The notes beneath the pieces are model-generated. The model saw nothing but the letters and a program-made list of their open reading frames with translations. It was not told where the DNA came from and did not search any database. This document shows positions 54,854-64,000 of a stretch of 64,000 bases of DNA, piece by piece. Origin of the DNA: Apiospora phragmitis (taxonomy: Eukaryota > Ascomycota > Sordariomycetes > Amphisphaeriales > Apiosporaceae); the NCBI GenBank assembly GCA_038363925.1, contig JAQQWL010000001.1:1736001-1800000 (forward strand), in the 5' to 3' direction. Numbering within the stretch: the first letter of the stretch is position 1; each line of letters starts with the position of its first letter. A program made the position numbers and the translations under genes.

Positions 54854-57800
54854 TTCTGCTGTGCTTTCTGGTATCCGGGCTTGGAGCGACGGGTGAAGGA
54901 AAGAAGCTGTAGAACGACGTAAGTTATCAGATCGATAGTCCACTGCCGTTTATGGATATAGTTGGTATTGGGACGTACTATTTCAGCCCTGAAAGAGTGG
55001 GAAAGGCAACTTGTGACCTGCCTGTCGGGACTATCCGGGAGATCAGACGTTTGATACTCAAGAACGAGACTATTGATTTGGGACGAAGCGAATTCTCCGA
55101 ATACACGTCTTCCGGGGATCGATGAAATACTATTTCTGAAGGAAAGCAATTCATCCGTTGTCTCATGAGCCTGGCTTTATTCTTCCAGACTCGGGTGGTT
55201 TTGCATGGTGGACGGTCCAGGAGCGCACCGCCACATTGTGGCTGGCCCAACCCCTGAGCCCCTAATCATTGTAACGTAGGTCCACCCAATCAACTTTAAA
55301 ACACACTATCAAACACCTACCTTATGCCTTTAAGCAGCATCGACAACACCTCGCACCATTTATTACCTTGGTCATGCCTTGAAAATAAGATCATCATAAC
55401 ATATAGAAACAACCTTTGGGGTCCAAGCCAGCAGGACAAGGCCTCCATGGCACGCAGGTTGACGACTACACCTGTTTCGCAATGGGGGCTTCATTTCCAG
55501 CAGCCCAGCTCATCAATGGGCTGTCTAGACCCTGATTTACTAAATAAAGCACTCGACTGGCCCCGACCCAGCCCACCCCCAGACTCCATCTCATGCATGC
55601 CAACCTCGCCAAAGCGGACCCGCGAATTCGTTGCACCTCCATCAATATGTGCCAGCCGGTGGCAATAGTCACAGGCTCGAGTAACTTGCCGTACAAAGCA
55701 TCATGCCATCGCCCATACATATTCGCATGTTCCGACGTCCCAGAGAAGACATGGTCAGCTTAGCGGACATTGTGGGCCGACTCCAGAGGCATAAGGGAGG
55801 GGTGTCAGTTGTTCTGCATGCCATAATGATCTGGACAGCGCTCGAAGTCAACTCACTGGTATCAACCTCAAGAACAGTGTTGGCTGTACGTGGGGGCCTC
55901 TGGCGAAATTGGTACCGAGGCGTCGATGGACTCCCCGATCAGCTTGACCCGTGCGCTTGCCGGTGGTGGAAGGAACCCCAATGTGGTGGAAGCGCGCATC
56001 CATCAGCTAGGGGTGGAGCGTCGAGATGATTGGTAGCTGCAGGTTTGGCATAACAGGAATACAGTTGATTGATGCGCAATACCTTGGAAGTCTTTGTGGT
56101 AACACGCCGAAAGGCAGAATCCCTAGTGCTCGTCTTCTCTTTACCGGAATAAGCGGCTTATCTAGTGCGTTGGATTGGCCACGGCAGGCGCCCGCAAGGA
56201 GTCTTCTTTTGTTCTCTGTCATGCCCGTGGAGGCAGGATGTCTGTGTCATGCGGAGTTCAGATGCCCTCGGGTGGACACGTAGTAAAGGTTATCCACAAT
56301 AGTCTTTCCAGGCCCTGAAGGAGTGGTTGCAAGTGGTTTCGAGCCAGAATACTTGGGGATAGGCTTTTGTAGGTGGCATAGTCAATAGGCCATGGCTAGG
56401 AGGTGAGGCAAAGTGGAGGGTGTAAAAGACTAAAGAGATAGCCAGTCAGAAGACAGCAATGTAGAACGGCTAGGTATATCAGTGCTCCCATATCGTAGAT
56501 CAGGAATTTGAGTAAGTCTGATGTGCGCCACGAAGCGGGAGGCCTATCAGATAAATAGCATGCCAGCTCAATGAGATATCCCGAAGCTCGAGAGCAGTAA
56601 GTGACTTCCGCATCCCACATTTTCGGAAACCCAGGAACGGTTACGGTGAACCCACTCCCGTGGTGCCACGGTGGTGGTTCAACGAAAGGGTTAGCATCGC
56701 TGGTCGGAACCAACAAGGGCTGTCGTGTGTTCTTTTTCTTGTTCTAGAATCGAGTAGACTTTGGGGGCTAGATTCGAGCTCGACACTTCTTCTTGGAGCA
56801 TTAATTATGCTCCAGTGAGACTACTGATGCCTCATCCGACATATAATTCGGATGAAGCTTCCTGAATCGTGGCTGAAGGCGGCCTGAATCGTCCGCACTA
56901 CGTCCACGTGGGCTAAGAAGAGACCATAGAAACCATCGGCAGCTTGACAAGACAATTTGTTTAGTTTCATTCGATATCTCGGTCGCGCCATGTCCTGAAG
57001 ACTAAGTCCGTCATCGGATAAGCTCGCACTCGTGATGCACGGAGGTCCGTCCTATGTATTTGACTGCCTTAATTAGGTCAAAGTGAAACAATCAGTGATC
57101 ACGCGTCCACGATAGCTGGCTCCCCTCTTCACAAACGAAAAGCCTAGGCAGTCAGTCCACTGGTCTTGGAATCTGGGTGGAATTTGTAAAGCTTCCAGGC
57201 CTCGGTGCAAAAGATCGGACGTGCGTATGCCCTTTTGCAGACTCCATATCGCATTCGGCGACAGCTACGGCGATGGATGTGTTTGTGTATCGGGACGTCT
57301 TGGGACAACCACCAGACGAGCTGAGAGAGAACGACGCTTTACCTGAACCCGAAGCCTTGGTAAATCCGCCCAAATCACCAACAATGTTTCCGCCATTGCA
57401 TTCCGTCTTACCTGTGGGTGCAAGTGGAGACCAAATACTACGGTGGGGCACGTAAGTAGTAGTCCATGATTCGCTAAGAGGCCGCGATGCATGTTTGATG
57501 GCGGATTGCTTCAGTTGGTGATTGTAAAAGCCATCAAGGATTGAAGCAAGAGTCTGCACGGTGACGAAAGCCATTACTAAACTGAAGGCGGCTAGAGAAT
57601 TGCAATGATCAGTTTCATCGTCCTTTGTTGATTTCAGCCTCCCGACCGATTTATATAGCCGCAAGTTCCCAACTTGTTCTACCATTCCGTAGCTAGGGTA
57701 GTGCATAATATCGTCCAACATGGCTAACTACATCTCTCCTACATAATTATGTTACTGTCACAAACACGATTACCTTAGAGCGCAAAAACTGCACAATTGG

Positions 57801-57955
57801 CATAACAGGATCGCTTGATATAAGAACTAGTTAATGAGTTACTAACTATAACAGACACCTATGCCGGTTACATAGTAGCAGTTCTGTCTTTTGCTATATC
57901 ACACGTTATCGAAGTGTCAGGACGCTGTAAGGTATATCAAGTATGCAAAGCAGGC
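54854..57955. other. Long stretch with no firmly supported gene
   Basis: Normal base composition but only short frames. The longest is 57,152-57,721 (minus, 189 codons from ATG). It has one possible membrane helix (LAAFSLVMAFVTVQTLASIL) and no domain I recognise. Around 55,590-56,030 several short frames on both strands suggest a decayed gene, but no family can be named. Confidence 0.4.
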
Positions 57956-58530
57956 ATGCAACCCAACCCAGACACATATGGCATCGGTGTAAGTGATCCT
58001 TTCACTAGACACATTTTGTTATGATTAATTAATGACAGGGTGAACTCACCAGAAGACAGGTCCTTGCGGCGTTCATGACAACTGCCTACCTTGTCCTTGC
58101 ATTGATACTCTGGGCCTGCTGGTACGTAGTCTTACCGATATACGTCTTGTAACGGCTTGACCGCCGAGTATTCTTCGCACGCCAGAAAGAGCCCAATCAC
58201 CGCGGACGGCGAATTTTTGAAGAAGTTATCCTCATATTTAGCGACCAACAGCTCCTCACTGATCTCGGTATACTGATCACAGGCTACATACTCGCCTTCA
58301 ATTCCAATCTGGGCTACTATCACCGGAGATTTGTGGTCTCCTTGGCATGGCTGAGCTCGACAGTGCATTTGATGTCCCTCTCGGTACTCCGGGAGCGGCT
58401 ATGGCGAAGTTCCATGTCTTGCACTGTTCGGCTGTGTGCTATCGGTTTGGCGTTTACGCTTCTACTGGCGGTCTCTGTTCCTACGTCTTCCCATATCAAC
58501 CCCTTGCCAGACGCTGAGCGTGAGGAGTAA
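57956..58530 (+). CDS. Small fungal multi-pass membrane protein, possibly truncated
   Basis: Exons proposed: 57956-57988, 58039-58125 and 58186-58530 (introns of 50 and 60 bp). The 60-bp intron has a weak GTAGTC donor but removes an in-frame TAA at 58150-58152. If it is not spliced, the gene is a pseudogene. The start MQPNPDTYGIG and the block ILIFSDQQLLTDLGILITGY, followed by VVSLAWLSSTVHLMSLSVLRE, fit a large uncharacterised family of fungal membrane proteins with an SDQQL-type motif. Members are usually longer than the 155 residues here, so the C-terminal part may be lost. The function is unknown. Confidence 0.55.
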
Positions 58531-59172
58531 TACCTCCTAGGGGCACGACTGGCGGCGGCAATATGCAAGCAAAGCTGCTGATCTTCCAACACCAGTGCGG
58601 CGGCTGAAAAAGTTCGACAGCGTAAGTCTATTCGGATATCCTGATGAGATATAGCCAGCTTGCCACAAAAGGTAAAACACCAAGCCGCATCTTGACGATA
58701 TACTAGTACTATAGATGACCAGGGATGACAGGAATTATGGGTCCAAGTATGATTGGCTCCGGGCGGAGGGGCCCTTACCTCATAGTGACAGCGGCCCGGA
58801 CCTAGCACCCCGTGTGCGACAGGCTGCACTCTTCCAGCTTCTGCAAGGTCTCATAGTGACCAAATGGCCTTGCTTGCCGTACGTGGATGCTGACAAGAGT
58901 TGGGGTCCCAACCACGTATCATTCCAGATCGAGACGTTACAGCACGCAGGATGAGCGGTCACCATTAACAACCATTAACTTTCAATTGGCCAGGGTGACG
59001 TAGTGAGGTAATGCTACGCTCCCCTAGAGAGCCTCCTGTTCGTCATAGTTACTGAGCAAGGCGAATCAAGTTCAATATTTGGTAATATAAAGGTACTCAC
59101 TATTCCAGTTGCTGATGATTGTAACCCTCGATTCGTTGCCATAAACCTATTACATACTGTCCTGTCACCAAT
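58531..59172. other. Intergenic stretch, no supported gene
   Basis: A 79-codon plus-strand frame at 58,715-58,954 has no domain. No other feature is seen. Confidence 0.4.
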
Positions 59173-59838
59173 ATGCAATTATCAAGATTCCGCCCGCTCA
59201 TTCGAGCCTCCCCCTTCAAATCGGCTCTCGCTTCTGCGTACAAGCCGACGAGCACGAGGATCGCCTCTCTCTCCACCATCACCGACGCCATCACCAAGGA
59301 TCAGCGAGAGCTCGAGGAGTACTATAACGAGGTCGTCCACTCCGGTGATCCCGACCACCGCGCTCGCTATGGCAACCAGTTAACTTGGGAGCTGGCGCGC
59401 CATTCGATCGCCGAGGAGCTGATTGTCTACCCGGCGATGGAGAGGTACCTCGGCCCCAAGGGCAAGGAGCTCGCGGACGACGACCGGGCCCAGCACCATT
59501 GGGTATTTTCTCTCTCTCTCGTGCCACGCACTTTATTTTCAAAAAGGTTGCGGGGTATGACTGACTTTTTGCTGCTACAGGTCAAAGAGCTGTTGAAGGA
59601 GTACCAGAAGCTGAGGGGCGACCACCCCGAGCATGTACCCAAGCTGAAGGGGCTGTGGCAGGCCCTGTCGAAGCACTTCGTGCCCACGCGCAGCCACCCC
59701 AGCGCCGGCGAGGGCCCGGCCGTGGAGACCGTCGCGAGTTTGTTGGCCACGCCGATGGATAAGCTGGCCGACATGTTTCGCAAGTTCCCCAAGGAGGAGG
59801 ATAATTTGGCCAACTGGAACAAGGACGCGCGTCCTTGA
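59173..59838 (+). CDS. Hemerythrin-like HHE-domain protein, probably mitochondrial
   Basis: 195 aa after removing a 78-bp intron (59503-59580; GTATTT donor, TACAG acceptor, in-frame length). The first about 35 residues are Arg/Ser/Ala-rich without acids (MQLSRFRPLIRASPFKSALA), typical of a mitochondrial presequence. The HHE region follows: DQRELEEYYNEV, ELARHSIAEELIVYPAMERY, DDRAQHHW spliced to VKELLKEYQKL, and KHFVPTRSHP. The conserved His and Glu positions would bind a di-iron centre or act in iron/oxygen sensing. No partner is visible. Confidence 0.85.
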   Translation: MQLSRFRPLIRASPFKSALASAYKPTSTRIASLSTITDAITKDQRELEEYYNEVVHSGDPDHRARYGNQLTWELARHSIAEELIVYPAMERYLGPKGKELADDDRAQHHWVFSLSLVPRTLFSKRLRGMTDFLLLQVKELLKEYQKLRGDHPEHVPKLKGLWQALSKHFVPTRSHPSAGEGPAVETVASLLATPMDKLADMFRKFPKEEDNLANWNKDARP

Positions 59839-60466
59839 GCTATGTAATTATTAAGTGTGTTCATCACATATCCTACTATATCAGGCACCATAGCAAACAT
59901 CGACCTGCCGCACAGTACCTGTTCTAAATATATTAAGCCAGCCTTTAAACAGGGGCTGCCCCTGTTTGTACTACGATAGGTACCTAATAGTTTATCGTTG
60001 CTGACCGCGGCAATAATGGTTTAGTTGTAGCACATGCGCTGACCACAATGCTCTGTTCGAGGCAACGCGTTGTAGAATCCATGATAGTATCCCGAAAAGC
60101 TGTGGATGAAAGCATCAACGTTGCAAAATTACAGGCTTTGCAATATATGGAGATACCGCATCACGCATGACGATGAGGAGAAGTGTTATGGCGGATCACA
60201 GATAGACATCTTGCACATTGGTGGACTGGCACAAGCAGCTACGTCCATCATTTTACATACGAGAAGTGATATTTCCCACTCTGCATAAACTCGATCAAAT
60301 ATTAAGGCAACTACATGGCCACCAGTAGTCCTTTAATCATGATAACTCCGAACCCATAACTCAGAAAACACATAAAGTCAGCCGCAAATTCCTCTCAGCG
60401 TGTGCCTGTTCACGTCCATAATCTCAACCGCCCTGCTTTTTGGTATCAGCAGTAACAATAGCGATC
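59839..60466. other. Intergenic stretch, no supported gene
   Basis: Shared 3' region of two convergent genes. No element was recognised. Confidence 0.45.
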
Positions 60467-61844
60467 CTAGTAAGCCTTAATGGCCTGGACAGCGCGGTCC
60501 AGTACATCGTGGATCACCGAGTCCTTGATGACGGGGAGGTCGCCGACGCGGATGCCGGGGTGGACCTCGACGTCGTCCTGGCCGACCCGGTTCGACATAC
60601 CAGCCATGCTCTGGCGGGTCTCGACGGAGAAGTCACTTCCGGCCGCATTGCCGTGGTAGCAATGCTTGCCGGAGCGGCTGGCGAGGCAGTGGGAGGTGAT
60701 CCGGCCCTGGATCTCGGGGTACATGGTGCCGCCAGCCTTGCCGATGCCGGAGAGAGGGGCAGGGGCGTCGTCAGTAGAGGACTGAGCGACTACATCCTTG
60801 TGGTCCATGTGCTTGCCTGCGGCGTTAGAGATGCACTGGCTGGTGATCCGACCCTGGACCTCAGGATGAATTGTACCGCCAGCCATGCTGGTGCCGGAAA
60901 GGGCGTCGGCGTCAGCGGAAGGTGCAGTGGCCGCATTACCGTGGTAGCAGTGGTTGCCGGCGCGGTTGGCGATACAATGGGAGGTGATTTGGCCCAGGAC
61001 CTCGGGGTAGATCGTGCCGCCAGCCAGGCCGGTGCCAGCCAGAGCCTTCTCCTGGGGTTTGCCGTCCTTGTCGCCGGCGGGCTTGGTCACCGAAGCAGGG
61101 GAAGCGGGGCGCCAGTCGGTGGCGGACGAGTTCATCTGCTCCAGGCCGGGGAGCGCCTCGGACTCGACCAGGACGGTGGACAGGTAGGGCCCCATCTCGA
61201 ACTCGGCCAGGGGCGTGTCGACGGTGGCGATGCCCTCGGCACCCAAGGCGAAGATGCGGCCGACGCCGAGGCCGTTGGCGAGGGTCGCGTAGGCCTTGAC
61301 GAAGTCCTCGTGAGCCGACAGGTCCGCGGCGGCCTCGGTGGTGTACTCGTAGGCCTGCATCTTGTCGTCCGGGGTGGCCAGGAAGTAGAGGCCGCGCAGG
61401 GTCCGGCCGGGCACCTTCTTCTTGGGGTCGCGGGGCGTCATGATGACGAAGTCGGGCGTCTTGCCGCCCTGGACCTTCTCGTAGACCATGACCTGGTCCT
61501 GGGGCACGTCGAAGTGCTTGTGCACGAGGTGGATCGAGAACTTGTCCGAGAGGCTGTGGGCGGCGATCAGGTTCAGGAGGGTGCTGTGGGCCTCGCGGTG
61601 CTTCAGGGGCTCGAGCTCTGTAGATCGAAGAGGGATTAGGAAACTCGGTTAGCGGTGACGGCCACAGCTGTTCTACACGAAACGCCACCTGAGAAAGGAA
61701 GGGAAACTGAGGAGTTTATGGTAGAGAGGGGATATGTTTGAACATACTGCACTCATCAATGCGGGAGAGGGCATTGTACTCCTCCGAAGGCAAGCGGTGC
61801 TCCAGAAGGTTGGAGTTCTTCAGGGGTCCGAGAGCGACAGACAT
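60467..61844 (-). CDS. 415-aa protein of unknown function with three Cys/His repeats
   Basis: Two exons, 61844-61748 and 61617-60467 (130-bp intron), give 1,248 nt with no break. Residues 1 to about 185 form a globular-looking region (HKHFDVPQDQVMVYEKVQGG, PGRTLRGLYFLATPDDKMQA) with no family I recognise. Residues about 231-259, 278-306 and 327-355 are three copies of one unit with a period of about 48. Each reads GGT-x-x-PE-x-x-G-x-ITS-x-C, then G-(N/K)-H-x-x-H. The conserved Cys and His could bind metal. The C-terminus (PVIKDSVIHDVLDRAVQAIK) looks helical. The upstream region is long and AT-neutral. Confidence 0.8.
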
Positions 61845-62887
61845 CTTGGAATGGTTGATTGGAATGTTTGTGATTGAGTCTTGATAATAGCTAGAATTGA
61901 TAGATCACGATGTGCTTTGTAGTGTTTGTGTTGCTTGTTTGCTTATTGTTCTGGACTGGAGAGTAGAGAGTGATTAAGGGCATGATTTATAGGTCTTCTG
62001 GAGGAAGCTGATGATAGTTGAAGTTGCAACATGATTCACTGAGGATACAGCTCTTCCAACACAGATTGAACAATGGTGATAGGTGTGGTGAAACGCTATG
62101 GTTGCTACTGACAGGCATCGTCTCATTCTCGGCTCGGATGACCAATGTCAACCATGACAGGCGCTTCAGTTACTGACAACGGATGTACAACAATGATTTA
62201 TGCCAGGAGGGCCATATCAACACCAAGCTTCGCAGCCAGCATTTACATGATTTATTGTGATATGCCTGAGAGGTTCAATGACTTGAGGGGCATCACCGTG
62301 AGACTCCTCAGATGCCATTGTTCAACATTTGGATGTAGGCCATTGAGTCATTCATGTGCTGCAGCTTCATTCTGGATGTATACCTTCTGACAAGAGATAA
62401 GTTCGTGCTGTATCAATTAACTGTCTCCCCAGCTCAACATGTGCTTGGGTGGCTGCTTGCAAGCCAGATGAAATATGGGCTACCCACATCTGAGCAGGAT
62501 ACCTACTCAGGTAGGATAGGTCGAGGCATCCCGAATAGCAATTTAGACATGCTTCAAATCAAGGCCTCCCTCCACCTTTGACCGTACTGACTGATTACTT
62601 GGGGAGCTGTCGGGGTTCACTGGTGCCAATCATCACTTTTATCAATCCAACTCCTTGGGAAATCCGAGTTCACCCGCCTGACAGGGTCTAACACAAGTAA
62701 ATAGCTTTATGCGGTTCCTTGATCAATACTAAATTTGGCTCAACACAGAAGAATACTATTGGAATATCTTTGCATAGCGGCAAGCCTGTGCAAAGTAGTT
62801 GGGTATCCTTGAACTGACAAATCCCCGAGAGAAAGAATGTCGATAAGTATCACCACCCAGCCATCCTGCAACTAAATATCAATGACT
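61845..62887. other. Intergenic stretch, no supported gene
   Basis: Promoter side of the 415-aa gene and 3' side of the 77-aa gene. The frames at 62,145-62,581 show no domain. Confidence 0.45.
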
Positions 62888-63196
62888 CTAGTTCTTTGTC
62901 GACCGACCGCCTTGATCATGGCCCGAAGTCGAAGTCCCACCTGAAGCGTTCATGCCTTCGAGAGCCTCGCCCTTTTCGTGTTCGGGCATGGGCGCTGTCT
63001 TCTCGGCCCGAGCTACATGGTCGCCCTACGGTTATTTTATCAGCATTGTCATCGTTGCTATTTCGGAGAGGATACTTGGTTAGTGGAGGGCTGAGCTCAC
63101 CACGTTGGCATCTCCGGCGCCATGCATGATGTGGTGATCCGTCTCAGGATAAAGGTCCTGAGCGTTATGGGCGCGGCCACTTCCGTCACGAGGCAT
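62888..63196 (-). CDS. 77-aa small polar fungal protein
   Basis: Exons are 63196-63101 and 63025-62888 with a 75-bp intron (GTGAGC donor, CGTAG acceptor), in phase. The sequence begins MPRDGSGRAHNAQ and carries HHIMHGAGDANV, then GDHVARAEKTAPMPEHEKGE and a Gly/Ser/Thr-rich end. Small fungal proteins with an N-terminal MPRDGSGR-type motif are familiar in filamentous ascomycetes, but I cannot name a function. High polarity and lack of Cys suggest an intrinsically disordered protein. Confidence 0.7.
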
Positions 63197-64000
63197 GTTG
63201 AATGAGATATTGGATGCGATTTGGTTGTATAGTTGGGGTTTCTTGTGGAAGATGAGGAAGGAAAGGGTTGAGGTGTTCATCGATTTGGCTTTTGTGACGA
63301 CTTCTCAGTGGACCGTCGAAACGATATCCCTGACGTCATGAATACGACAGAATCCGCAGCAGAACCGCTCACGCCTGAGCCGCTGACCTCATAGCTGCAC
63401 AAATCAATACCCGAGGTTAGCCATTTGGAGATGCGATATGCAAAGGATGATGAAATGATTTGCGGAGCTTTTGTCCCGTCACACAGTGTTAATTAGACTA
63501 ATCGACACTTACTCTTTGAGAATAGGGGCGTTCAGGGGTTGCGTGCCCGTGGCAAGCAGAAGGGGAGGGTGGGATAGCAACCATGCTACTCTTGTGAGAC
63601 TTAATCTCAGTGTCCATACCCTACGATGAATCTATATTCATGTGCTTGCTGGCGGCAGTCTGTGAACATTGCGTAACCTCTGTGCGGTATCCCTCTGAGC
63701 AAACTGGATCAAGTGACAGACAGCTTCTTGAGTATAGAAGCCCATTGGACACATTATCTCATTTCTTTTGAGTACACATACTTGTAGTAGCTCTCCCACT
63801 GTCTCTCTATTCTTTCTATTTGGCGAGTGTCTTGGTACTAAACCCAAGTGAAGATATAAGCTGAAGGAAAAGCTTTGTATAAATACACATGCCTTGAAAT
63901 CCCTTGGCATTTGACGAACGGAAAATGATTCCATTAAGATGGCGTACTATGCACGCAGAATGTCTTGTATCGCCGATATGGCGCTGCCTTGGGGCCGAGA
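63197..64000. other. Right end of the window, no supported gene
   Basis: A 98-codon minus-strand frame at 63,638-63,934 has no domain or splice support. Confidence 0.4.

Noticed and set aside
56396..56716. 106-codon minus-strand frame with hydrophobic segments
   Set aside because: Non-coding-like composition and no recognisable family.
60440..61639. 399-codon plus-strand frame
   Set aside because: Antisense to the 415-aa gene. It starts from a non-supported position and mirrors GC-rich codons; the minus-strand gene has an intron in phase and ordered repeats.
1..64000. CRISPR arrays, riboswitches, bacterial operons
   Set aside because: Eukaryotic gene structure throughout; no regularly spaced repeats of the needed kind.

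Overview
The window comes from a filamentous ascomycete (Pezizomycotina). The evidence is genes with short introns (about 50-140 bp, GT-AG), fungal-only families (bZIP with DUF3425, fungal rhodopsin-like 7-TM proteins, a SAT-containing non-reducing PKS, HHE domain), and a 20-kb AT-rich island in which CA and TG dinucleotides are conspicuously rare. That depletion is the footprint of repeat-induced point mutation (RIP). The species cannot be named from the sequence alone.

Layout. (1) 1-13,080: gene-poor left arm, much of it decaying. It holds an FMP52-like NAD(P)-binding gene, a bZIP-DUF3425 gene split by a 2,209-bp pogo-type transposon, a degenerate rhodopsin-like gene, a phosphotransferase-like gene with three frame breaks, an intact HAD hydrolase with an unknown C-terminal half, a Cys-rich gene with two nonsense codons, and a 73-aa gene too short for usual ORF cut-offs. 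(2) 13,080-33,540: RIP-degraded transposon graveyard. I resolve three related Fot1/pogo-type relics, two inverted copies of a second pogo-type family plus fragments, and one nearly full-length Copia element with 207-bp LTRs and a 5-bp target duplication, nested inside one another. (3) 33,687-54,853: a candidate secondary-metabolite cluster abutting the island. It contains a beta-propeller protein of possible pericyclase type, a rhodopsin-like membrane protein, an NAD(P)-binding protein, a secreted FAD-linked oxidase, a cytochrome P450, a non-reducing PKS (SAT-KS-AT-PT-ACP-ACP-CMeT-TE), an AusD-like methyltransferase and an SDR. (4) 54,853-64,000: a small membrane protein, a mitochondrial-type HHE protein, a 415-aa protein with three Cys/His repeats and a 77-aa protein, separated by long non-coding stretches.

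How the cluster may work (inference): the PKS would make a C-methylated aromatic acid released by its terminal hydrolase-type TE. The methyltransferase would cap it, and the P450, FAD oxidase and SDR would adjust oxidation state. The propeller protein could guide a cycloaddition. No prenyltransferase, terpene cyclase, transporter or pathway-specific regulator is visible inside the window.

A recurring oddity is single-base shifts, several of them in or next to base runs. They affect the PKS (two, opposite in sign), the NAD(P)-binding gene (two, opposite), one rhodopsin-like gene (one), the phosphotransferase-like gene (three), the bZIP gene and the transposase. P450, FAD oxidase, methyltransferase, SDR, HAD, HHE and the 415-aa gene are clean. 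Whether these shifts are assembly errors or real decay decides whether the cluster is functional.
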